From: Agaricus subrufescens
Taxonomy: Eukaryota; Basidiomycota; Agaricomycetes; Agaricales; Agaricaceae
NCBI GenBank assembly: GCA_029945375.1
Contig: CM057061.1
Location: forward strand, 1,054,001-1,118,000
Length of the DNA: 64,000 nt
Reading direction: 5' to 3'
In this document: positions 45,248 to 56,694 of the stretch, in pieces
Layout: each line of letters begins with the position of its first letter
How positions within the stretch are numbered: position 1 is the stretch's first letter
Translations under genes and position numbers: made by a program
The notes under the pieces: model-generated
What the model saw: the letters and a program-made list of their open reading frames with translations, nothing else
Told to the model about the DNA's origin: nothing
Database searches by the model: none

Positions 45248-45849
45248 TGTTATAGTGACCCCGGCCTGGTCCTAAGCTAGGGTGTTATGTCGTAGGAAAT
45301 GCTCAGATTACCTAAGCGTAACAAAGGATCCTCTTTGATGATCAATATCTCAGAGTAACCTGAATATGCAAAGCAACTAGAACTAGAGAGCAATATCAAA
45401 GATATAAAAGCAATTAAGGCTTAATTCACTTTCTAGGCTTTAGTTAGAGAAAGGCTCTATATTCGAGTCTCCACCTAACCAAGTAGAAACGTTAAAGAGT
45501 TTCTACATGGTCAAGTCGACATCTTATATACTACATGACTCTATCTATTAATAACTTTGATCCTAAGAAGCTCTATCCCTAATAAATGATCCTCAGGGCA
45601 AGAAGCATGGCTTGGGACTGAGATAGAAGCTTAATGAAACTAAAGATATCTAGATAGAAGTTCTTTAATCTATATATAAGACTTCTTAACTATTTATATA
45701 GAGTTCATTCATAATCAAGGCATAGAAGACAGTACAGAAATATCAAAATCAGAGAAGTGAAATACAAGTACAAGAATAGAAAGACATAATTGAAACGATT
45801 ACATAAGTAATCATTTCCGTAAAAGAAAACATTGTTCATTATCATAACA
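45248..45849 (-). repeat. TE-2 3' LTR
   Basis: 602 bp, TGTTATAGTG...ATCATAACA; followed inward by the polypurine tract at 45850-45860. Confidence 0.93.
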
Positions 45850-45886
45850 TTATCCCTTTCGTAAGCTAGTATATCTATACTAGCAA

Positions 45887-46324
45887 TCATATATCCAAAG
45901 GTCCTTCTCCCATCATGTTGTACTCAGTGACATCATCATAAGCATATTCATCAACCTGATCATAAATTCCTGGTGTCGGGGATCGCTGGTGTTTAGGTTT
46001 GCTAGAATTCCTGCAGTGTAGGGAGGACGAGTTATCTGTTCCTCGATTGTGATGATTGGTGGGAGGGATGGTAGTGGATATAAATGTTTTAACTGAATAG
46101 ATATTATCTTTTGGTTTATTGGTGTCATTTGGGATGATGTTTGTTGTTTGGTTTAATGTTGATGTAAGATCCAGCATAGTGTTTGAATTGTTTGTAAAAG
46201 ATTCTTTCTTACAACCATTGACACTCATGTTGACTTCATTCATTAACTCACTCTCATCTTCTTCTATCTGTTGGGGTACTCGTAAACCCTCTATCACAAT
46301 TCCTGATGATGATATCCTCATCAA
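45887..46324 (-). CDS. TE-2 short pol-strand frame facing the opposite-strand frame
   Basis: 145 codons on the pol strand. They end in a protein-like acidic tail (GIYDQVDEYAYDDVTEYNMM), and the same tail can be read in TE-1 near 32090-32150. It overlaps the start of the plus-strand frame by about 200 bp. Either strand could be coding in the overlap; I cannot decide. No family recognised. Confidence 0.35.
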   Translation of the reverse strand: MMRISSSGIVIEGLRVPQQIEEDESELMNEVNMSVNGCKKESFTNNSNTMLDLTSTLNQTTNIIPNDTNKPKDNIYSVKTFISTTIPPTNHHNRGTDNSSSLHCRNSSKPKHQRSPTPGIYDQVDEYAYDDVTEYNMMGEGPLDI

Positions 46325-46754
46325 CTACCTCCAGCAACTTTGTGTGTTGGCAGGTATTCCGGCATCTATCTCTGATGCTACTCTTTTCTTGAGTCTTACC
46401 ACCACTCGTTTTCTTTTCTCCATTGATCTTCCAAATCATTCTTCTATTTGGAATCAACATATTGCTTTATTTGAGCAATACAACCGAGTCCTTATTCCTA
46501 TGACTATGCGTAGGAGTAAGCGAGCTGCATTTGACGCTCGGATATATCATTGTCCGAATTACATTTCCATCGATCATACTGAGGAGATACTGAAGGATTT
46601 GGTGGAGGTCATGGTATCTGTTTTGTCATTGAGTGGGATGGCATTGTTTGAGTTCTCAATTAAAGGACAGGTAGTGGGGATATACGGGGAAGATGAATTT
46701 TTTAATTATATCCATATTTGGAATCTTGTTCTTTCTAGGTTTGGTAGTCAGTAG
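46119..46754 (+). CDS. Opposite-strand open frame of the chromodomain element (copy in TE-2)
   Basis: 211 codons, antisense to pol. About 165 residues align without gaps to the frame at 32418-32945 in TE-1. Differences include W to R, P to L and H to C together with several silent third-position changes (for example GAA/GAG, CAG/CAA and TAT/TAC near 46475). It begins MVSFGMMFVVWFNVD, which could be a hydrophobic N-terminus. The adjacent LTR could supply an antisense promoter. Function unknown. Confidence 0.6.
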   Translation: MVSFGMMFVVWFNVDVRSSIVFELFVKDSFLQPLTLMLTSFINSLSSSSICWGTRKPSITIPDDDILINYLQQLCVLAGIPASISDATLFLSLTTTRFLFSIDLPNHSSIWNQHIALFEQYNRVLIPMTMRRSKRAAFDARIYHCPNYISIDHTEEILKDLVEVMVSVLSLSGMALFEFSIKGQVVGIYGEDEFFNYIHIWNLVLSRFGSQ

Positions 46755-47042
46755 TTGAATGTATGGACATGATTTCTAGTTATTGAACAATTTGTCTCTC
46801 ATTTTATTTTATATTTCTTCTTTTATATGGTTTGCCATGTATTAGTTTATTACATGTTATAAAATTGAGTTTTGTGATTATGTCATGATTTCAAGGCACA
46901 GCGGGTATGGAAGAAATGTTTGGAGTTGTGGCGCACCAAGATCTTGGACATTTTCTTCCTAGTTGCTGGTATTGAATAATAAGAGAGGATAGTTTAGATT
47001 CGGTGAGGTTAGAAGTTTGAGTTGCTCATTGAGCTTGGGGTG

Positions 47043-50000
47043 TTAGTTTAGATAGTGGTTGCTTTTATACTCTTCTAGCATCTCTTGTGAATTTTCTAAA
47101 TCTATTTCTGGTACCCATGAATCTTCTGTTGGACCGTATCCTTCCCATCTGACTAGGTATTCTATTTTTGTTGATTGCTTCTTGTTTCTAAGATGTGTCT
47201 TTCTTATTCTATGTTTTAGGATAGCTTCTACTTTGTATTCTTCTTCTCCAGCTATTAGGACAGGTGGTGGTTCTGGATTATGTTTTCCATATATGTCATT
47301 CTCTACTACTGGTGTTAGGAGAGAAGCATGGAACTTGTTGTGAATCTTCCATTGTTTTGGTAGTTCCAATTCGTATGTTACTGGTGAAGTTCTTCGGAGT
47401 ATTTTAAATGGTCCTTCTCTTCTTTGGTTGAGTTTCTTCGAAGCATATGGTACTGGGAGATTTCTATTATCTAGCCAAACTCTGTCTCCTATTTTGAATG
47501 GGTTCCATGGTCTATTCTTTCTGTTAGCCATTTTAAGTCGAGCTTGTTCATGAGCTTCTAGTGCTGCTTCTCTTGCTTGTTCTAAGAATAGTGTCTTCTC
47601 TTCAATAGAAGGTATGTTTGATTCTTCTTCATTAATGAATGCTTGGGGATTGTATCCTAATATTAGTTCTGATGGTGTATGTTGTCTTCCTGAATGTGGT
47701 TTAGTGTTATGTACAAATTCAATCATCGGAATAGCTCTTTTCCAAGAGTTAGGGTGTTTCAAAGTGTATACTGCCAGATAAAACTCTATCTCTTGGTTAT
47801 ATCCTTCTGTAGTCCCATCTGTCTGTGGATGATAGGCTGTTGAAAAGGCTGGTTTAATGTTTAACTTTTCATATAGTTTTTGCATTGATTTTGCTGCAAA
47901 GCGAGGGTCTCTATCTGATATAATCTTTTGTGGTGTTCCATATTTGGAAAATACTTTCTCAATTAGGATTTCGGCTATGTCATCTGCTGTTGCTGTCTTT
48001 TTAGTGGCAGTTAGAATTATCCCTTTCGTTAGTCCATGGTCCACTATGGACAAAATAGCATCATAACCGTCATCTGGTGGTAAATCTGTGATCAGATCCA
48101 TGGATATTTGGGCAAAGGGTTTAGTTGTAGAAGGTCCTTTAATTGGTTGCATTGGGGGTTTTGTTGGGTGTCGGTTAATTTTATATTGTTGACAAATTGG
48201 GCATCCTTTGACGTAGTTCTGAACATATGTGTTCATTCCAGGCCAATAGACTTCTTTGTTTAATTTCCGAAGTGTCTCTGTTATTCCTGGATGTTCTGAT
48301 GTCTCATGATTGTGTACCCTATTTAAGATTTCTCTCTTTAACTCCGCATCTTCTGGTATGACAATCCTTCCTTGGTATTTATAGGATTTGTCTTCCTCTG
48401 TAAATCTATTGTTGGGTGTAATTTTATCTTTCATTGTGTGAATCTTCTTTTCTATTTCTGTTGTTAAGAAGTTGATGAATTTCTCCAAAGGTATAGCAAT
48501 AAGGTTTTGATTGTCTTTTCCTTCGGGGGTGAGATCAGGTCTTCTACTAAGTGCATCTGCCAAGACATTTTTATTTCCTGGGAGATGTTTAATTATATAG
48601 TTGAATTGTGTCATATATAGCATCCATCTGGCTTGTCTTCGGTTTAATTGTTGTGGTTCTCTCCATCTTGTTAAGTTTTCGTGATCTGACCATATGGTCA
48701 CTGGATTAGGTGATCCTTCCAAATAATGTCTACACTCTTTAAGTGCTCTGACTATTGATAGGAATTCCTGATCCAACACATGGTAATTTTGTTCTGCAGG
48801 GTTTAGGGCTTTAGAGAAGTATGCAACTGGATGTTTATCTCCATTTGTATCTCTCTGTAATAATACTGCTCCTGTTGCAAATGCTGATGTGTCACATTCT
48901 ATTTCAAATGGTTTTGTTTGGTCAACCATCTGGAGTACTGGTTTCTCTAAGAATAGTTGTTTTAATTTATCAAATGCTTCTTGTGCTTTAGGGTTCCATT
49001 CAAATTTAGTTTTCTTTCTTGTTAATGCGGTAAGAGGTTGAGCTATTGTTGCATAATTATGGATGAATTTCCTATAGAAATTGCAGAATCCAATGAATTG
49101 TCGGACATTCTTGGCTGATTTTGGTGTTGGCCATTGTTTTATTCCTTCTACTTTAATTGGGTCCATTTCGATAGAGTCTGGTGTTATTATAGCACCAAGG
49201 TACTCTAATCGTTGAGTTTCAAATTCACATTTCTCTGTTTTAAGATAGAGTTGGTTCTTCTCTAGTATCTGTAATACTTCTTGTGTTAGTTTGTCTAGTT
49301 GTTCCTTTGTTTTTGCATGGATTAGTATATTGTCCATATAGATAATAACTCCTCCATTGTCAATTAGGTCTTTGAATAGTGAATCCATCATAGATTGAAA
49401 TGTGGCTGGTGAATTTGTCATGCCAAAGAACATGACAGTAGGTTTGTATAGTCCTTTTGGTGTTCTAAAGGCTGCTTTCCATTCATCTCCTTTGTGAATT
49501 CTGACATTATTGTATCCTAGTCTGACATCAAGTTTGGTGAACCATTTTGAATTTCGTAGTTTGTCCATAATTCTTGCAATACTTGGTATCGGATGAGCAT
49601 TCTTAATTGTATTTTGATTTAGGTAGCGATAGTCTTGACAAGGTCTTAGGTCTCCTCCTTTCTTTCCTACAAAGAAAAATGATGATGCCATAGGTGATTT
49701 GGATTTTCGGATATATCCCTTTCGTAGATTTTCTGATATAAACTTTGCTAACTCTTCTTCTTCTTTTTGTGTTAGATTGTATATTGGCATCCATTTTGGC
49801 TCAAAGTCTGATTTGACTTCTATTCTATGATCCCATGATCTTCTTGGTGGCATTTTCTCCGATTCTCTTTTATTGAAAACCTTTAGGAATTTGTGAAATT
49901 TCTTTGGCACTACTTTGCTTGGTTCTGATTCTTTCTTTGGTTTAGTCAATTTATTGTATAGTTGTTGTGACATATTGGTTTTATTAATTTCGTAGCATAA
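47043..50000 (-). pseudogene. TE-2 pol: RT, RNase H, integrase and chromodomain
   Basis: One unbroken frame of 976 residues from the Met at 49973. RT occupies about residues 95-270, RNase H about 350-470, integrase zinc-binding and core about 540-760, and a chromodomain about 905-965 (YLVRWEGYGPTEDSWVPE). The RT catalytic motif reads YMDN at residue 215 (codon 49329-49331) where TE-1 has YMDD, so a metal-binding Asp is lost. In integrase, TTERYNQ has become TTEGYNQ; the catalytic Glu is kept. I call it catalytically dead despite the long frame. Confidence 0.9.
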
Positions 50001-50465
50001 TCAATTAATTGCTGTGGATGGTGCCTTTGATAATTTGAGGGGTAGTTGTTTTTCATCTCTCCATCTTAATGAAGGTTCTTGCCAATTGATTTCAGGGTTG
50101 AATTTCTTTAACCATGTAATTCCTAGGAATAATTCATGTCCTCCAAGGGCTACTATTCTTGGTGTGATGGTCATTTTCTTCCCATTTATTTCTATTTGTA
50201 ATTTAACATAGTGAGTGCATTTTCCTGATGAATTTCTTGATCCATCGGCATTTAATGTATACTTGATATGTTTAAGTGGATATTTCTTCAATCCATATTT
50301 CTTTACTAAATTGTGATCAATGAATTCTCCTCCAGCTCCTGAATCAAGTAATGCTGGTTGTTCATGACTGTCTTTGTTAGTATGTATTTTAAGTGGAACT
50401 AATAATGTTTGTCCTCTAGACTTTTGAAGACTAATCAGGTCAATTGAGTCTTCAAAGCTATTCAA
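50001..50465 (-). CDS. TE-2 aspartic protease domain
   Basis: 154 residues in the -1 frame relative to gag, with active site LLDSGAGGEFID. It stops at TGA 50001-50003, where TE-1 keeps CGA, so it is separated from RT by one nonsense codon. Confidence 0.85.
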   Translation of the reverse strand: MNSFEDSIDLISLQKSRGQTLLVPLKIHTNKDSHEQPALLDSGAGGEFIDHNLVKKYGLKKYPLKHIKYTLNADGSRNSSGKCTHYVKLQIEINGKKMTITPRIVALGGHELFLGITWLKKFNPEINWQEPSLRWRDEKQLPLKLSKAPSTAIN

Positions 50466-51621
50466 AAATTTTCTTCAGCTGAGAATTCTTCAAATCTTTC
50501 ATCATCATTATCTTCTTCTTCAATATTGTAGACCATAGCATTAGGGTCTACTGGTTCTGGTTTCTTTTTCTTCCAAGTCCCTTTAGTAGCAGGTTTCCTG
50601 TTTCCATCCTTCTTGTTTCTATTTGGTTGCTGAGTTTTGTCCATTCTTGCTTTTCCTTCTTGCTTAACGTATAACTTCCTTTGTTTACAGTCTCTGACCC
50701 AGTGTCCTTTCTTGTGGCAGAAAAAGCATTCGCCTCTTCTAAGAGCTGCTCGTTGCTCTTCTGTGAGAACAGTATTGATGAAATCTTGTACTGCTTGTTT
50801 GGATGAGCTTCTTTGTCTAACAAGGTTGATTTCTTCATCGGAGGACTCTGTGGTCTCATCAGGCTCAGGTCCTGATTCACTGTCACTGTCTGTGAATCCG
50901 AGGTTGTTGAGTTGGTAGTAGATGTTGTCAACATCCATGTCCCATTCGTTTCTGGTTGGTTTAACAACTGGTTCACTGTAGATGTTAGCATATCTTGGGT
51001 TTTCTCTTTTCCCTTTAGCGTTCTTGGACTTCTTATGTCTTGGGATCAATCTATACGATCTTGAGACTTTTCTTTGTGCTTCAATGATTCTGGCTGCGTT
51101 TCTTGCTGCTGTTTTCCAGTCTTGGATTGTTTGTGGGTCTTTTCTGATTGCTTCGATTCTAATATCGGGGTCAAGTCCTTCTGCAAAGTAAGCTTGTAGC
51201 GCTGGGTTGTCCGGTAGTCCTGCTTGTGATGAGAGGACTGAGAAGGCGGAAATATAGGCGGCGATATTTCATCCAGACTGCCGTATATTGCGTAGTCTCT
51301 GTTCTGCTTCGTATTTTTGTAGGGCGGGAGCAAAAGCTTGTTCAAGGGCATTCTCAAAGTCTGCCCATGCATTGTAATTGGGGTGTGTGTTGAGGTAATC
51401 AAGTCTCCAGTCTGCTGTTGCACCGTCGAGGAGTGAGAGGACAAATCTGATTTTATGGATGTCATCTGTAACTCCAAGTGAGTCAAAGTGAGTTTGACTG
51501 CTGCAAACCATGATCTGTATTGTTTTGGGTCTCCATAGTATTTTGGTGGCTTTTGGAATTTGAGGCCTGGTGGGAGTGCTCCTGGTTGGGCTGGTCCATG
51601 GGGTGATGGGGGTTGTGCCAT
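50462..51621 (-). pseudogene. TE-2 Gag (broken)
   Basis: It shares nearly all residues with TE-1 Gag, including the zinc knuckle CFFCHKKGHWVRDC and the acidic linker. A one-base deletion near 51489 shifts the frame after WFAAVKL. A TGA at 51269 replaces the CGA of TE-1 (RQSG-R). S-to-L at about 51050 is another C-to-T change at CpG. Confidence 0.88.
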
Positions 51622-51719
51622 TCCTCCTGGGTTGTTTGGTGATCCTGGGGAGCTTGGTGAGCTTGGTGGATTTGGGCTTGGTGGGTTTTGCGGGTTCTGC
51701 GGCGGCGGTGGCGAGTTCC

Positions 51720-52199
51720 TGGGGATAGAGGGGGATCTGCTTCTTGTTGGGCTTCTTCTTTGTGAGATTGGGTGGTTCGGGCTGTGAGCTCCAGATTTAT
51801 CAGTCGCTCTATGTCTTGAATATTCTGCTCTTGGGTCCGGATTTGTGCTGAAATAATTCTCTCCTCTATTTCCTTCTTGACCAGTTGCCCTTTCAATTTG
51901 CTGATCAAATCTCTCTTGTTCTTTATTTGATTGAATAGATCTGGCAGAGATTTCTTCTCTAAGTTGTCTGATAGCTTCACCGAAGGTGATTCCTCCAGAT
52001 TCTTTCTTATCTTCTTCCTTTTCAAAGGTTGTGTTGATTCTTGGTAACTCTCTGAAGAGGTGCTCAGTATATTCTGTTTGTACTTCCTTGTTATCTTCCT
52101 TCGATAGATAAAAAGACTGTCCCTTTTCTTTGTCGTAGTAGTACCAGTCACTTTCTCCTTTGTCCTTCCAAACTGTTTTACCCTGTTTCTTACTTTCAA
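51720..52199 (-). CDS. TE-2 leader open frame
   Basis: The same coiled-coil-like frame as at 39187-39764 (MKVRNRVKQFGRTKEK, then KNKRDLISKLKGQLVKKEIE). It is open in both copies. Confidence 0.45.
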
Positions 52200-52703
52200 A
52201 TGTAATATCAGTAGTAGATGCCGTAGTGTTAAACCTATGTCAATACCAGACCACAGTCTTGGTATTGATTTATATGTAGTTAGTCTTTTCAGACTCTTTC
52301 AAGTACAGACCCTCTATTGGTCAAGTTTTATAGTCTTTACTGACTGTTTCCACTTTTTGGAAAGTGTTTTTTAAAGTCTTTACTGACTTCAACAAGTTTA
52401 TTCTCTTGTTGATAAGAACTCTACCCAAGGATTTAGTTGGATATAATCCTTCTTAGCTCCTTGAAGCTTCCAGATTATTTAATGAGCACGGAATCTGCTC
52501 TGATTGGTAGAGGCAATCTGTAACTAATCCACTAGTTACCAGTGTCAGTTGATCCTTTTCCTAGGACAACAACTAGTAGTTTATTGGACAGTCTAGTGTT
52601 ATCTTTGGTAACCCAAGTTCAACTAGTATTATGAGCACTCGATGGGTATCTCGGCAAGTTGACTACTCTTTCCAGATCACGGAAGAGGAATGTTTCTACT
52701 TAA

Positions 52704-53291
52704 TGTTATAGTGACCCCGGCCTGGTCCTAAGCTAGGGTGTTATGCTCAGATTACCTAAGTGTAACAAAGGATCCTCTTCGATGATCAATATCTCAGAGT
52801 AACCCAAATACGCAAAGCAACTAGAGCTAGAGAGCGATATCAAAGATATAAAGCAATTAAGGCTTAATTCACTTCTAGGCTTTAGTTAGAGAAAGGCTCT
52901 ATATTCGAGTCTCCACCTAACCAAGTAGAAACATTGGAGAGTTTCTACATGGTCAAGTCGACATCTTATATACTACATGACTCTATCTATTAATAACTTT
53001 GATCCTAAGAAGCTCTATCCCTAATAAATGATCCTCAGGGCAAGAAGCATGGCTTGGGACCGAGATAGAAGCTTAATGAAACTAAAGATATCTAGATAGA
53101 AGTTCTTCTATCTATATATAAGACTTCTTAACTATTTATATAGAGTTCATTCATAATCAAGGCATAGAAGACCGTCTAGAAATATCAAAATCAAAGAAGT
53201 GAAATACAAGTACAAGAATAGAAAGACATAATTGAAACAATTACATAAGTAATCATTTCCGTAAAAGAAAATATTGTTCATAATCATAACA
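52704..53291 (-). repeat. TE-2 5' LTR
   Basis: 588 bp. Compared with the 3' LTR it lacks about 14 bp after GGGTGTTATG (52735-52745). Confidence 0.93.
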
Positions 53292-54742
53292 CCTGCTGGT
53301 TTAACGAATGCCGCCTTAGTTTGGGCAGGTTTTGGGAGGGGTTTGGGAGGTCCCATTCTGATGGGAGAGCAGGAGCGAGTTGGGGCAGGGGCCTGAGCCT
53401 TGGGAGGGGGGAAAGGTGCTGGGTTGGAAGGTATATGTGGGACGTGGGTGGAGCCAAGGGCTGGGAACTCTTTGTCATTGATATGTGCCACAGGTTTGGG
53501 GGAGGCATAGAACAATTCAGAGTGAGCAGGGGAAGCAGGTGGGGGGGGAATGAGAAGATCTTCTTTAGTGTCCATAGCATCCACGTCTGTGAACAGTGGG
53601 GCCTCAGTACCTGGGGCAGGTCAGTAGGGGTTGTATAGGGGGGGGTTTGTGTAGAGCTCCTTGGCAGTGTTGAGGCCAACCTTGACCTCAGCCCACTGAG
53701 TGGTGGGGTATCCTTTAATGAATTGGTATGCAGGTTCCACTAAGACATGTGCATTAGGGATGAACTCCGGGATGAAGCTGTTGTAATAGACAATTAGTTC
53801 AGACCACAACGCGTTGATGTGATCCATTTCCTTGATGGAGAATGCCTTCTTGATAGGGGCGGGGGTAGGAGTGCTGGGATGGGGAATGTCAGGGGTATTA
53901 ATGTTGTCAACGCCCACTTTGCTGAGCATTATGGAGGTTTTGAACTCATCAATCTGTTGGCTGTGAGTTATCTCGAGGGGGTTGACATCAACTTCCTTTT
54001 CCTGTAAAGCTTGAACTATGCTGACAGGGGCTCTGGTGACGGCAGGCAACCTCAGGGTCTTATTGACATCTAGGATGAGATTTTTGTTAGTGGGAGGGGT
54101 AGTAGGGACAATGATAGGGGTATGGGGGCCTCGTGCCGGTGATGGGGACAGAGCATGCGACCTATTGGAGTTAGCTAATCTATGTTCAATTTGTTCGTCA
54201 GTAAGGTTTTGGAATTCTTCCTCGTGTATGAGGCTCTTGAATTCTGCACAAATTTCATTGTCTGCCATCTTGGACATACATTTGCCTCCGTTTTCTTGGG
54301 CTTTGGCAATTTCAGAGGGGGTGAGAGATTTGTCTGAGATGCTGGATACAGACAGGGCTCCTCGTGGGTCAGGGATGATGGCGGAAGAGGGCCTAGATTG
54401 GCCACGAGGTCCAGGGGCTGATTCCTTGTTGTAGATGGTGCTATGTGCAAGGAGGTTGTCCTCAGTTAGTTGTGTGGGGGTGCCGCTGGGCACAGGTGTC
54501 CTTCTGGTGGGTACAGCAGAGGATGAATGAACGCTACTCACCTTCGATCTGCTCTTCCTTCTGAGCATTTTGTTCTTTGGGTTGAAGCCTTTGTCAGTGA
54601 GTTGGCTGGCTTGTGCTCTGATGGTGCGTTTGGCTTGCTTAGTGGCAAGACAAGTTGCGCGGCATGCAGTGATGGAGTCAAAATCAGGAGGAAGGGGGGG
54701 AGGGGGAGACAGTTGGGAATCTGGAACATGGGATTCACTCAT
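53292..54742 (-). pseudogene. Pro/Ser-rich ORF, possibly LINE ORF1, truncated by TE-2
   Basis: Starting MSESHVPDSQLSPPPPLPP, the frame runs 373 codons to a TGA at 53621, then stays open in the same frame for 109 more until TE-2. An early basic part (KNKMLRRKSRSK) precedes acidic and helical segments (EEEFQNLTDEQIEHRL, WSELIVYYNSFIPEF). No zinc knuckle is visible in what remains. Together with the fragment at 44610 it could be ORF1 of a Tad-like LINE. Alternatively it could be Gag of the family-B element, whose LTR lies just upstream. Neither is proven. Confidence 0.4.
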
Positions 54743-55358
54743 GTGGAGGCTGGTGGGCCCAAAGACACAATGTATTCCTTAGTATGTGCTGCTTTTTTCA
54801 CCAAGGTGATGAATGTAAGAGGCAAGAAAGGAATGTGACACATATGTAGGTATCTGGGCTATGGCCTGCATCATGCCAGTTTGTCATGTTCAAATTTTTA
54901 TTAGCTTTTATTCTTGGGTTTGGTGCGATCTGGAAGTACATTATCTCTCCTTGAGGATTTTGTATGCTGAGGGACTGATGAGGGGTCCAAAGATCCAGTC
55001 TGTATATGACAATGACACACTTGGTGAACCATTTGAGTATACATGGTATATTGGGGTTTTATGGAAGAGGGATCATTTGGGAGGAGCATGAAGATAGAAC
55101 CCGGACTGTCATTGATTCTCATTTCATCGTAAGTTCACCATGTGTGTTTGTTGTGAGAAGTGGGTTTTTAAGTGTAGTTGGCCATGTAAACCATTAAGTA
55201 GTATACAGAAAGGGACATAATTGAATATCTTTATTATATCCTTCTACCAACACAAATCAATGCAACATTATTTGAAAGACATATGAATAGAACTTGAAAA
55301 GCACAAATATACGACCTGAGATGCCCCAGGAGTAAAACTGTTACTACCACCTCTCTGC
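54743..55358 (-). other. Leader region between ORF and family-B LTR
   Basis: No gene recognised. Next to the LTR the minus strand reads GCAGAGAGGTGGTAGTAACAG, with a TGG eight bases in, which is at best a poor tRNA primer site. Confidence 0.35.
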
Positions 55359-56690
55359 TGAAGAGACTAGATCAGTGTGAATGTGGAAAATAAAATATAA
55401 GAAATATAAAATTGAATGTGAATGCAATCCTTTGAATTACACCGAGTCTCGAGTGCGGTTCATGGGGAGAATAAATCAGAAAGAAAGTGAAAGTAAGTGT
55501 CTTGATTAAGTATTAAATGAAAATAGGGGTAGAATAGAAATGTGAAACAAGTCTCAACTGAATAGAGACCTCTTCCAGACCTATGCCGTTTCGATTAGAA
55601 CCTTTGCAACGAGTGGCTAGGCTCGCGACGACTGTCCTCAATAGGATGGGTTAGACACCTATCTAGGAGGGGTAGCGAGTCTGCCCTAGTGATGCCTCAA
55701 CAAACTCGGAGAGCCTTGACCTGCCTTTGCGCTTTGAGACAGACTGCAAGACAAGTCAAGCTAGCACCGAATGCTATTGCAATCCTATTAGACCAGTGAA
55801 GATACTCTCTTGAGCAGAACACAAGACCTTCTGAGTTGAGAAAGAACTTAAGAAATGCTTAGAACAATGCGAAGTTTAACCAAACTCGAATTCACTCACA
55901 CAGCGCTTGGGCAAAGATTCGATGCCAAACCTCGTCCTTGACTGGTGACTATATACAATACACAATAAAAAACTGAGACAAAATAAACAAATATGAAACA
56001 GATAACCAAGTCCATATCCAGCACTGAATGGGTATAGTCTCCTCGACTCATCTTTCTCCACCAATCAACAGTCTCAACTATTCAGTCTCCTCAACCGAAC
56101 ATCGGACTTGTCTAATCTCCCGCTCCTCATTGGCTAACGAGCTTCCAACCCTAAACCCTAGTCTAGAAACTCTCGAGGTGCATCCCCCACTGATTATCCC
56201 GTTGATAAGATGTCCTCGATTAGACTACGCTTCTATCTTGCCTTTAGTTGCTTCGAGACTATCACTATTACCGCCTGAGCCAGAGTCTCGACTGACAATT
56301 CCAACAGTCTCGCTTCAGGTTAATTCAGTCTCGACATGTGTAAGTTGTCTACTTCCTAGCCCTTTCCTTATTAGGCAGGTAGTAGTTATAGATTCGGTTT
56401 AGCATAAGGTCCGCTGAAGGAACTGCATTCCGCTAAGTCCTCGAGCCATCCCATAGCCAGTCTCGATGATAATTCCCAATAAAGTCTCCCTAGACTCAGC
56501 CTCGAGACTTCCATTTTAAAGTCCTCGAATGCAGTTATATTTCCCCTAGCAGTACAGTTTTCCTGCTAGGAATTGCGGATGCAATCTCGACTGTCCCCTA
56601 GGTCAACCTCTCTTTACACATGTCCTCAACTGAGATTATCTCTAACTGGGTGATCGATTGTTCATTCCCGAACTTAATACGTACACCTAG
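55359..56690 (-). repeat. Family-B LTR, reverse orientation, end missing
   Basis: The plus strand begins TGAAGAGACTAG and follows the reverse complement of 43224-44609 until GTACACCTAG, then stops about 45 bp short. The solo LTR of family A and the receptor pseudogene follow. The missing end marks a deletion older than the solo-LTR insertion. Confidence 0.8.
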
Positions 56691-56694
56691 CCGC

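Larger units (their letters stand above)
45248..53291 (-). mobile_element. TE-2: second chromodomain Ty3/gypsy retrotransposon
   Basis: LTRs lie at 45248-45849 (602 bp) and 52704-53291 (588 bp, missing about 14 bp near 52746). Same family as TE-1, same gene order, same polypurine tract. The flanking 5-mers are GGCCC and CCTGC, so there is no target duplication. Defects: a missing base in gag near 51489, TGA at 51269 in gag, TGA at 50001 between protease and RT, and a changed RT active site. The RT-to-chromodomain frame is otherwise unbroken. Confidence 0.94.

Noticed and set aside
45247..53292. TE-2 as a clean insertion into one gene
   Set aside because: I first thought the two flanks joined in frame. 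Recounting showed the frames do not match with or without a 5-bp duplication.
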